Source: Rotaria sp. Silwood1
Taxonomy: Eukaryota; Rotifera; Eurotatoria; Philodinida; Philodinidae
DNA length: 64,000 bases
Assembly: GCA_905250075.1 (NCBI GenBank)
Contig: CAJNOP010000281.1
Coordinates: 180,774 to 244,773 of the forward strand
Direction: 5' to 3'
Shown: positions 47,229-57,192 of the stretch, in pieces
Position numbering within the stretch: the stretch's first letter is position 1
Layout: each line of letters starts with the position of its first letter
The notes under the pieces: generated by a model
What the model was told of the DNA's origin: nothing
What the model saw: the letters and a program-made list of their open reading frames with translations, nothing else
Database searches by the model: none
Program-made: the position numbers and the translations under genes

Positions 47229-47590
47229 ATTTTACTCGATTTTTGACATATGATAATAGGATCTCAGAATGGCTGAATGATGGAATTTTGAGCTGAAATT
47301 TTGTCTATAGTTAGGCCTTATAGCCACTAGAAACTTCCAAACGTTTGAGCCAGAACCAACATATCCTTATTGAGATATGAGCTTTTCATAAAAACGTCTT
47401 TGATGTGAAACATAGCCCAAAATAAGTGTTTCTTTAAAATGTGAATACCTCGGTAAGGATACGTTGGTTCCGGCTCAAACTTTGGAAAGTTTCTAGTGGC
47501 TATAAGGCCTAACTATAAACATATTTTCAGCTCAAAGTTTCATCGTTCAGCCATTCCGAGATCCTATTGCCATATGCCAAAAATAAGTAA
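47229..47590. repeat. Fold-back element, ~155-bp arms
   Basis: The left arm includes AATAGGATCTCAGAATGGCT and TATAGTTAGGCCTTATAGCC. The right arm holds their inverted copies (GGCTATAAGGCCTAACTATA, AGCCATTCCGAGATCCTATT). About 155 bp of imperfect complementarity surrounds a ~50-bp centre. No coding content. Confidence 0.8.
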
Positions 47591-47778
47591 ACAATTTCAG
47601 ATTTTATTGGGCTGAAAAAAATGTTAGAAACTCCTGTGCTGTCATACTTGAAATATCAATCAAATCCTGAGTTACAGTTCAAATACATTTGACACAAGAT
47701 GAATGTCTGTACGAATGTCAAGAAACTTTTCCTTATTCATATGATATTTTGACTTGTATTAATGATTTTTAGTCGAAT

Positions 47779-48626
47779 CACTAAAGAGTCCGAAATAGGT
47801 TGATTTATAAATCGATATAAATAAATCGATTTATAAATCGTAAATTTTTTTATCGAAAATTTAAAATAGTTATAAACGTTTTCTATATTTATAAATCTAG
47901 CTTATTTATAAATTCATTCTTGACTTATAAATGCATAAGCGATTTATAAACATCTGACGACTTTATAAATCTGGCACTGATTTTGAAATCCAGCTGATAT
48001 GCCACTGAATTTCATTGCTGAATTCTGAATAAACAGATAACGGATGAATGTATAGACAATTTGTAAAATTAAGAGTTGAGATCCATCTATTTCCACTAAT
48101 TTCATACAATTCTTGAGAGAAACATATCTCGTTTGGTAGACAAAAAAGTAAATTTCTACTTAATTTTCAGTTCTTTTATCAGATACGTTTTGGCTTTTTT
48201 AATATTCACTTGCAATAGAACATGTTTGAACAGTACAAATAACACGATATGAATAAGAAATAAATAGAAATGCCCATTGATCGCGAAAGATGGACGAGCA
48301 CAACATCAGAAACGAAAGCCAATTAATGAAAAAAAGCATAAAGATGGCCAGAGTGTAAAATGATTGTGTCACCTTTATGCTTCTAATCGTTAATATGGAT
48401 AAAAATATCGTTATAACGGAAGTACGCCTTTGCTAAATCTAAAGTTACCGATGCCCTGAGTACAAAGCAGATCTTTACTAAAATCTGTGAATTTCTTGAA
48501 GCATGTTAGTCGAGTTTTAAATATCGACTCAATTTATAAATGTTAACCCAATTTATAAACGTCCTAAACTTTTGCAATTTTTGTTAAATTTAAATTTTTT
48601 GAAAAATCATTTCGGACTCTACAGTG
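47779..48626. mobile_element. hAT-like non-autonomous element with TTTATAAA-rich interior
   Basis: The ends CACTAAAGAGTCCGAAAT and (inverted) ATTTCGGACTCTACAGTG match at 16 of 18 positions. Flanking 8-bp sequences AGTCGAAT and AGTCAAAG match at 6 of 8, consistent with an aged hAT-type 8-bp target duplication. Just inside the left end, and again near the right end, are repeated GATTTATAAATC-like motifs, so the termini carry subterminal repeats. No transposase frame; ~850 bp. Confidence 0.6.
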
Positions 48627-49140
48627 AGTCAAAGCAGACGCACTCTTACAGAGATTTTTACTTTTCCACGAAATACTTGAAACAAAACTTATTCTATTCT
48701 AGGCACATTTTTTCTTCTCATTCTAGGCAAAAGTGATTGATACTATGACTGAATATCATTGTGTCAATAGACCATGCGTAGATAGAATCATTCGGATGCT
48801 GGAAGAAAGGAGCTTGTTCTTTGAACAGGCGTTTTACTTTTGGTTACATAGTAATAGAGAATCTTTCGCGAGCATAATGTAAAGTGTTTAGAGGAGGTAA
48901 ACAAAGCGAAAATCGGTTATTCTTCAAAAATTATATATAAGACGCGACAAAAATGAAGATGAGCATCAAGTAAACGACGCTCATTCCTGTATCAGAAGAG
49001 ATCATACAAAGATATATTGTCAAAGTCGAATTTAGTTGGCTTATATAGCTAAAACTGCACAAAGAAACCACAATAGTGCAGAAGTAATTAATAAAATGCA
49101 ACACAGAGAAATACGTAAATAATGAAATAATAGTACTTGT
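48627..49140. other. Intergenic
   Basis: No gene or repeat recognised. Confidence 0.4.
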
Positions 49141-49984
49141 TTATTGACGTCTACAATTCGACATACTGGACATTGTCGATGAAATGATTTGATCCGGCCC
49201 TATCGCGTTATTTATTTTTGGATATAATATTTGCGAATATTTTTTAATTAGAAAATATTTAACTTGACGACAAAAACACAATGATGAAAAGATATATAGA
49301 TAGAAACTGATCTAAAAGAAAAATCACATCAATAAATTTTTTCTTTCTTTAGATTAACATAAAACGCTTACTGAATAATGCATGGAGGCCAATGAAATAG
49401 TAATAGCAGTGATCAATTGGTTCAATGCTAATTGAACATCATTAAGATATTTGTTACTGAATGTACGAGCACAATGCATGACATAGGAAGTGTTAGTGGA
49501 ATAAGAACCATTGAAGTAAGTTGTCGATCACGCCATCAACGTTCACTAGGTTTTGGAGTTCGAATAACTTTCCGAACATTCAAAACAGCAAGTATACTAA
49601 ATATGGTCATGATAGACATTGGTAAAAAAGCCGAGAAGAATATAGAAATAACCGATTGAATAATATTGACCATAGATTTGATAATAAATCGAACTGTCAA
49701 GTGATGATTGAATTTTGAAAAAGATTAGAGTAGAAATTCCATGGAATGACCACATCATAATATTTATCAAAATAAGTTGGCGAGTCAATTTAAATGTACT
49801 CAATCGTCTCAAATTACGTCGATGACTGGTACTCAGAAATTGATCACTAGTAGTAAGACCCAGAGTGAAAAACAATATAAGTGATAATGTTTCTCCAATG
49901 GTCGCACGTAATTTGCACCAGAAAAGTGAACATTGAATTGAATCATCAACAAATGCATTGATCCATGCTTCCAACGCATATAAC
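49141..49984 (-). pseudogene. Rhodopsin-like 7TM receptor pseudogene (bdelloid orphan GPCR type)
   Basis: An acceptor at 49985 opens an exon reading LYALEAWINAFVDDSIQCSL, FWCKLRATIGETLSLILFF and TSDQFLSTSHRRNLRRLSTF (TM3 and the DxxLxTS loop), then LILINIMMWSFHGISTLIFF (TM4). A later frame gives FSAFLPMSIMTIFSILAVLN (TM5) and VIRTPKPSER-stop-WRDRQLTSMVLIPLTLP (TM6), then LNQLITAITISLASMHYS. A 60-nt intron (49312-49371) leads to ISFYLYIFSSLCFCRQVKYF (TM7 and helix 8) and a C-tail ending at TAA 49141. Lesions: at least two frame changes (around 49640-49660 and around 49450) and a TGA at 49536-49538 that may be a CGA-to-TGA change in an Arg-rich loop. TM1-2 were not found. Ligand unknown. Confidence 0.7.
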
Positions 49985-52133
49985 CTAATGAATATTCAAT
50001 GAAAAGAAAATAGAAAAAGTGACGGATTAAATCAGAAATAGATTGAAATATATGCATAATACATGATTTTGCTCAACGGTTCAAAACCAATATTCGAAGA
50101 ATTTCAGTTATTAATTTGAAGCTTTCAGACTTTATTTCTTTTCCAACATCTAACTTTGCTTTTTTTCACTTACGACTCTTTCGTGGAATGAATGAAAATA
50201 AACAACGAAACTGCGTCCAAATTCGATCAAGTTCACCTGCAAATGAATCAGTTTTTCATGTGAAATCACGATTTCCGAGCACCATCAGCAAAGAGATATG
50301 TGCTGATGTGTGTGTGATAAAGATTTCCGTGGCACCCTCACCCTTAGGGAAGGACGCATGTGTATATGTGTATTTATGCAAAATATCGAGAAATTCGAGT
50401 GAAAAATATCAATTCACATGATTTTTTTCCGCACAAAGATTTTTTTTCTCAAAGTTGAAACAAATCTGAGAAGGTGTTCTTCGATTGTTAGAACCCATTT
50501 TGAGACTATTTTACTCTTCGACAAGAAATTTTTCACAGTTCGCATATTAATCGCAAAAAACTTCGAGTTTTCGATCAAATTTTTTGATTATCTGATTTTT
50601 TTCGATCTAAATTTCAAAACGACATCGTCGTTTTTGAATAAAAAATGCTTCAAATTAGAACGTTTCATGCTCTCAAGATTAGCGATGAGCATTACTTGCT
50701 CAAGAAAAATAAAAAAATTCAAAGATTTTCATCCAAATTCGATCAAGTTCATGCACTAAGAAGTCTGTTTTTCATGTGAAATCACGGTTTCTGAGCACCC
50801 TCAACAGAGAAATATGTGCTGATGTGTGTGTAGTAAGGATTTCCGTGGCACCTTCAATAAGAAAGACGTGTGTATATGAGTGAAGAGCGCGCTAATTGTA
50901 CCATTAAGTCCCGAAAAGAAAAATGGTTACAAGTCGAGTTCTACTCAATCGATTTTGATAATTTTTGTTTTGTTTTATTGATCTATAGGTGAAATTCATA
51001 GCGGGTTCGAATAATTTCAGTGGCGATTCACCCAAAAGCCTGCGTCAGAGCTCCTATTTTTATCCAAGTAGAACTTGACGAGCTGTACCCAATGGTGTAA
51101 TTAAATTTTTTATAGGTCAAATAACTAATGAAAGTTAGTAGCCGATTCAAATCTTTCGTCTTGATATTCGTGTTTGAATCTGTGCCGTCCCTATGGTTGA
51201 ACACGATGGACGCAGAATTAGATTCTCTGTCGAATAATGATTTTTTCGATTGGCATCACGAGGCAAAAAGTAGATGTTTACTCAAATACTTGGTTTTTGA
51301 GACTTTTCTGCCAGCTGATCGTGCGACGTATGTGAAAATTTTGGAAAAATTCATTCACGCTAAATGCGCTGATGGATTGGCTTGGGATTGGAATAGCTTT
51401 GCATCCAATCAACATTTTTCTGTGTCATGAAATATAGGAATCGTTTAATATTTTCGATAGTTGTAACAAAATGATGCCGATTTCGTGGTGTATGGAAAAC
51501 AACTACGGTAAGGCATAGTGAGCCCGTTCACTTCAATGTTCGTGCAGCTGAAACGAATTAAAGTGAAAAGTGTGCAAGGTATATGTCAGATGCTAGTACA
51601 GAGAGTGGAAGGTGAGATGAAGTTTTTGCTGTGCAGATCGTCGTACCTTTTCCTGTGACCTGTCATCACCCTATATTATAGTTTTTTGAGTATTCCATCG
51701 GCTCTCGACTATCCCCCGCCTAATTCCAATATTTCGTACCAGCATGAGAAAAAAAACAAACTTGTCTGTATTCTTGAGCATGGGAGGAAGTGTATCGAAG
51801 GATGATAAATTTGTCTGACAAGTAGTAAGCGGAATTTGCATCGAATCAGAACATGAAACACAGTGTCTCTGTTCTATTTCTCAATGAAAATTTGCGTCAC
51901 AACGGTCTCGAAAATTAGCATAAAGCAGCAGAATTCGATACATTCACAACACGTTTGTTAGGTCACTGCTGATTCCTTCTATGTATAGTTAAGACAAAGC
52001 AATTGATGAAAGACTCAGGGATTCATGTCTTAAAGAATTATCCACATTGTTAATATCTTCTAATCAAAAAGGAACTCATTTGATTTTCATTGCTCAAATC
52101 TGGGGTGTGAGTGAGTCTACTCTTTATCGATAC
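49985..52133. other. Intergenic with a dispersed duplication
   Basis: No recognised gene. A 100-codon plus-strand frame (51128-51430; ending HAKCADGLAWDWNSFASNQH) has balanced composition but no motif I know. A ~150-bp duplication is listed separately. Confidence 0.4.
50217..50880 (+). repeat. Direct duplication, two ~150-bp copies ~515 bp apart
   Basis: Copies at ~50217-50370 and ~50732-50880 share CCAAATTCGATCAAGTTCA, TTTTTCATGTGAAATCACG, ATATGTGCTGATGTGTGTGT and GATTTCCGTGGCACC in the same order, with scattered differences. Confidence 0.75.
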
Positions 52134-52483
52134 CCTATACAACATCATACTAATACTGATCATGGGTCCGTACGACTCGAAAGGTCTATTAAAAAGCAAA
52201 TTACCAACTATTATATAATTAATAGAAATTACCATCTCTTATATTTTGTGTACTTAATGTATCATATATACAAGTCCTATTATAAAATATTTTATATTCT
52301 ATCATTTATTCATTGAATTTGAAGTATAATACGCAAAAATATACAACATCATACGGATACTGATGATGGGTCGGTACGACTCGAAAGGTCCATAAAATAA
52401 ATATTTACAACTATTATATAATCAATAGAAATTACATTCTGTTTTATTTATTTTATTTTGTGTATTTAATATATGATTTATTG
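52134..52483 (+). repeat. Tandem duplication, ~207-bp period
   Basis: Copies at ~52134-52270 and ~52341-52483 share TACAACATCATAC, GGTCCGTACGACTCGAAAGG (second copy GGTCGGTACGACTC) and ACTATTATATAATTAATAGA-type segments. It lies immediately upstream of the long satellite array. Confidence 0.75.
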
Positions 52484-55400
52484 CAGGTGGGGGCAACAAT
52501 TCCGTGTAATACTGTAACACTTTTGATGATTGTTTTTCAATGCAGCCCAGATGGCGAGATTCTAAGTAATATTTTCCTTTAGAGGTACGGTCTGTGTTTT
52601 ATCTATCGGCTTCAGGCTCTAAAATTTTAATAAATACATAAATTAGTGAAAGAATTCTTTTTTTAGTCACTTACATGAAGAAATTGTGAGTAACATATTA
52701 TCAAGCGCGATGATTGTTTTACCATGTGCTTTGGGCCATAATATTCTCAATAATAGGTAATTGAGGACGATTTTTTTTCTGTGGTGTTTTATGCAACATG
52801 AAATAACCTTGATCCGTGAAATGGTTTCTTTGCTCAATCTTCGTAGTTAAACAATGCCAATAAAAGTTTGTCTATTTTGAAAATTTGTAATACATCTCAG
52901 TTTTCGATATTCAAAGCAATGTTTGATTCAGTACGGTGATGTTGTTTTGCATTTGTCAGAAATTTTGAAATAATTGTTTAATACGTAGAACAATTTCTTT
53001 TTAATTCAGTGGGATGGAATAATTCCGACTAATTGTGTAACACTTTTGATCGTTGATTTTCAGTGCAACTCAAGTAATAATATTCTTCAGAATATGTGAT
53101 TGAGTATGATTTTTTTTTATTCCATTTTGTGTTTTAAATTTGAAACAATAGTTTAATCCTTAGAATAAATATTTTTGTAATGCAGTTTGGTGAAAAAATT
53201 CTGAATAATAGTTTGACACTTTTGATGATTGATTTTCAATGCAGCCGAGGTAATGAGATTCGAAGTAATATTTTTGTTTAGTAATATGCTCTGTTTTTTT
53301 TCACTCCACTTCAGGTTCTAAAATTTTAATAAATACATACATTAGTGGGAAAATTCTCTTTTTAACGACTTGCATGAACAAATCGGGAATAAAACATTGT
53401 CAAGACCGATGATCCATTTTCCCTCCAGCTTGGCTCATAATACACTCAATAATACTTGATTCCGTACGATTGTTTTTATTTTGTTTTAGGTTATAAATTT
53501 GAAATAAATTTTTAATCGTTAGAATATATTCTTTCTACTCCAGTTTCCGGAAAGAGTTCTCAATAGCAGATTCAGCGTTTTCATGATGGATTTTCCATGT
53601 ATTTCAGTTCACTTTATTCTTAATAATTTTTTTATTAAGTACAATGACGTTTTGACTGCATTTTGGGGCTGGAAACCGCAAATAGTATTTCAATCATTAG
53701 AATAAATTCGCTTTAATCCAGTTGAGTGAATAAATTTCGAATAATGGTTTATGCCTTTTGATGATTCATTTTCAATGCATCAGAGTTGATAATGTTGTAA
53801 ATAATGTATTATTGACAGGGATGCTGTCGTCTTAATCCACTTTAGCTTATGAAATTCTAATAAAAAACCTAGTGTTGTAGAAGATTTGTTTCTGAATTGA
53901 CTTAAGTGAAGAAGTTGTGAATAAAACTTTACCACGGACGATGACTTATTACTCATTCACCTTGGGTCATAATATTCGCAACAATAGGTAAATGAGGACG
54001 AGTTTTTTTTACTCTTTTCGGTTAAAATTTGAAATAATATTTAAATCGTTAGAATAAATTCTTTTCACTCGAGTTTCGTGAAAGTTCCCATTATTCATTT
54101 AAGCCTTTTCATGATTGATCTCCATGCAAATAAGTTCAGTATACTCTCAGTAATGTTTGATCGAGTACTACAATGTTTGCATTGCATTTTTCGGTTGGAA
54201 ACTTGGAATGATATTTTAGTCTTTAGAATGAAGCCTTTTCAAACCAGTGGCGTGGAAACATTCAAGGTAATAGTTTAAGGCTTTTGATCATTAATTTTCA
54301 ATCCATCTCAGACCATAATATTCGAAATAAAGGTTTTTTCGAGCACATTGCTGTCTTTTAATCCGCTTTAGGGGGTAAAATCCGGAGAAAAAAGTAAAGT
54401 AGAAGAATAATTGTTTTTAAATTGACTCAGGTGAAGAAGTTGTGATTAAAACTTTACCAAGCACGATGACTAATTTTCAATCGACCTTGAGTCTTAATAT
54501 AGTTAATAATACGTGATACCATACGATTTCTTTTTCTGCTTTAAGTTATAAATTTGAAATAAGTTTAATTGTTAGAATGAATTCTTTTTCATTCAGTTGG
54601 TCGAAAAAAATCCGAATAAGAGTTTAAGCCTTTACATGATTGATTTTTCATGCATGTCAGTTCATAATATTCCAATTGCTGTTTTATTCAGTACAATGGC
54701 GTGTCTTTGATCAGTTTGAGGTGGTAGGATTCTCCAAAATATCTAAAGTAGTAGAAGAATTCTTTGTTAAATTGACTTTACTGAAAAATTATGAATGAAA
54801 CTTAACGAACCACGATGATTCATTTTCCATTCACCTTGGGTCTAAAAATACTTCATAATAGGTGATTGCGTTCGATTTTTTTTTATTTTAAGTTATAAAT
54901 CTGAAATAATATTTCAATCGTTAGAATGAATTGTTTTTAATCCGGTTCGGTGAAAAAGTTAGGAATTGTTGTTTTAGGCTTTTGATGGTTGGTTATCAGT
55001 GTATCTCATGGCATAATATGCTAAAGAATATTTTCATGAGTGCGAGAATTCGTTTTTATTCAAGTGTGAATAATGAAATTGGAAGTAATATTTCGATAAG
55101 TATGATAGCTGCTGTTTGATCGCCTCTGAGTCATGGAATTCGAAATGATCGTTGTTTGAGTATGGTGATTGTTTTTGAATCTAGATCGGGCGAATTAATT
55201 TCAAAAATGTACTTTTGAAGTACCAGAGTTTGTTTGTAATCAACTTCTAGTGATATATCTTCAAAATAGCCTCTATAGTATGATGACAATGTTCAAAAAG
55301 ACTTTTGTTGATAAAATTGCAAATCAGACCTCTGAAGTACAATGATAACATCTACTTCGACATTATATCATACAGTTCCAAATAATACTTCTCAACTGTC

Positions 55401-55635
55401 ATTATAGTTTTTTATTCGTTGCTGATAATTAGATTTCATTCAACGCTTCTCAACGAAGAATGTTAGAGTTTAGTTTGTTTTGTATCATGAAGTTCCGAAG
55501 AGTTTTTTCACTGGTACAATGATTCTTTTTTAGTTCGTTTGGGGTCGTAAAATCTGGAATAATAGATTTATCAATATAGTGATTATGTTTCACTTATGAT
55601 TGAGTAATGAAACGACAAATTGTGTAGGCGATTTT
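52480..55635 (+). repeat. Degenerate satellite array: ~58-bp subunits in ~175-bp higher-order units
   Basis: Anchor blocks of the type TTTTGATGATTGATTTTCAA occur at 52521, 53044, 53220, 53578, 53756, 54106, 54282, 54631 and 54980. Successive distances (523, 176, 358, 178, 350, 176, 349, 349) are all close to multiples of 175. Each 175-bp unit has three related ~58-bp subunits. The second is typified by TTATAAATTTGAAATAATAT and the third by GTTAGAATAAATTCTTTTT followed by a GTGAAAAAATTC-like block. About 18 higher-order units are present. Units are diverged and the last few hundred bases are weakest. No sustained reading frame. The period is close to a nucleosomal repeat length. Confidence 0.85.
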
Positions 55636-56489
55636 TTTCTGTATATGCGCATCGATTAAGCGTCTCAAACAGAGAGATAGAGGAGAAGCGAAAGAATAGT
55701 GGATATTGGTAGAAGAAAGCTTGATTGGACGAAAAAATTGGTGTGAAAAAAGTGGGAGAGAAAAAATCAACCTACGTTTTTTCTACTTCATCCGCTGATG
55801 CTTCATCTATACGGATGAATGCACAACGATCAATTAGATTTTTGGACGTATATAAAGGCATGATAATGCTTCAGTATTTCATAATTCAACAGCATCTTCA
55901 GAATAAAATATCATTCTCATCGTGGTTACTAAAATTTCCGCACTGGTAAATATAAGCAAGGTATGTATTTTGATTTTGTCTTCGTTATATGCGTGCTTCA
56001 GTTGTATATCATGTGATAGTTAGATCAATCGGAGCAGAATAGTAGAGGTGTTGTATTTCTGCAAGTAATAGCATAATAATAAAACTTCAATAAGAAGCGT
56101 TTTTGTATATGACTAAACGATAAAATTAAATCATAATATCATCCATGTGTGTTCTTTTTTTGTCTTTGTTTTTTCTCTTCTCTTTTCTTTCATCTTTTTT
56201 TGTACGTTCTAGCGCTTAGCCATGCGCACAGGCATATATATCAAGACACTTGCCTTGTTTGTTTTGTGTACATGTCTGTTTTTCTTGTTTATTTTTTGAA
56301 AATAGATAAAAAGGAAAAAGTTAAGTCACACTTGTATAGTGTTTACAAACAAACAGTGCAATCAATGGATCCAACGAATCCAATTGTTTGTGAATAACCA
56401 AAGTGACTATTATGAGCGTTTGATGGGATAAAAACTTTCTGAACCTCTTTCTGTATTTTTTTCCATATATGTGAAACCTGGAACTTGAG
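55636..56489. other. Intergenic
   Basis: No gene recognised. Confidence 0.4.
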
Positions 56490-57105
56490 TTCAAGTATTC
56501 AATTACTCATTTCAGGTATAGTTGAAGTTCAGCTACTCAATTATTCATTTAAGGAACAGTTGAAGTTAAAGTATTCAACTATTCAATTATTTATTTAAGA
56601 AGAGTTGAAGTTCAATTATTCAACTATCCAAATATTCAATTATGGGATAGTTGAAGTTTAACTATTCAACTATTCGCAGCTGGTGTGGGTGCCAAGAAAA
56701 GAAATGATTGAATAGTTGAATACTGAAATAGTTGAACTTCAACAATTCCTCAGCTGAATAGTTCAATGGTCGAATAGTTGAACTTACTATTCCTTAAATG
56801 AAAAATTGAATAGTTGAATAGTTGAACTTCTACTATTCAATTGTTCATTCAACGAATAGTTGAAGTTCAACTATTCAATTATTTGCAGCTGCCGGTGCCA
56901 CGAAAGTACTGAGGAAATATATAACAAGCACAAACACACATCCACATCATCGCAGCAGGTGCGGGTACCAAGGAAAGACATAATTGAATACTTATATAGT
57001 TGAACTTCAACCTGTTCCTTAGATGAATAATTGAATACTTGAACAATTGAACTTCAACTATTCTATATAATTGAATAGTTGATTGTTTGAAATAGCTTTT
57101 CAATA
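56490..57105. repeat. Palindromic array of GAATAGTTGAA/TTCAACTATTC
   Basis: Many direct and inverted copies of GAATAGTTGAAGTTCAACTA-like palindromes, mixed with three related GC-richer modules at ~56675 (GCAGCTGGTGTGGGTGCCAA), ~56886 (GCAGCTGCCGGTGCCACG) and ~56953 (GCAGCAGGTGCGGGTACCAA). Each GC module is flanked by arms that could pair around it, giving possible cruciforms. No coding content. Confidence 0.8.
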
Positions 57106-57192
57106 ATTGAATTCAAGTTTCAAGTTTGACAATACTGGCTTTTTAATACCGAGAAATGAATACTGCATTTTTTCTGTGCTTTTATTTCAGAA

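Noticed and set aside
50418-50759. 113-codon frame
   Set aside because: Phe/Lys-rich translation of T/A-rich DNA with no motif; part of it overlaps the duplicated non-coding block.
52480-55635. CRISPR-like array
   Set aside because: No identical repeats with unique spacers: whole units are related and diverged, in a eukaryotic context. A satellite explains it.
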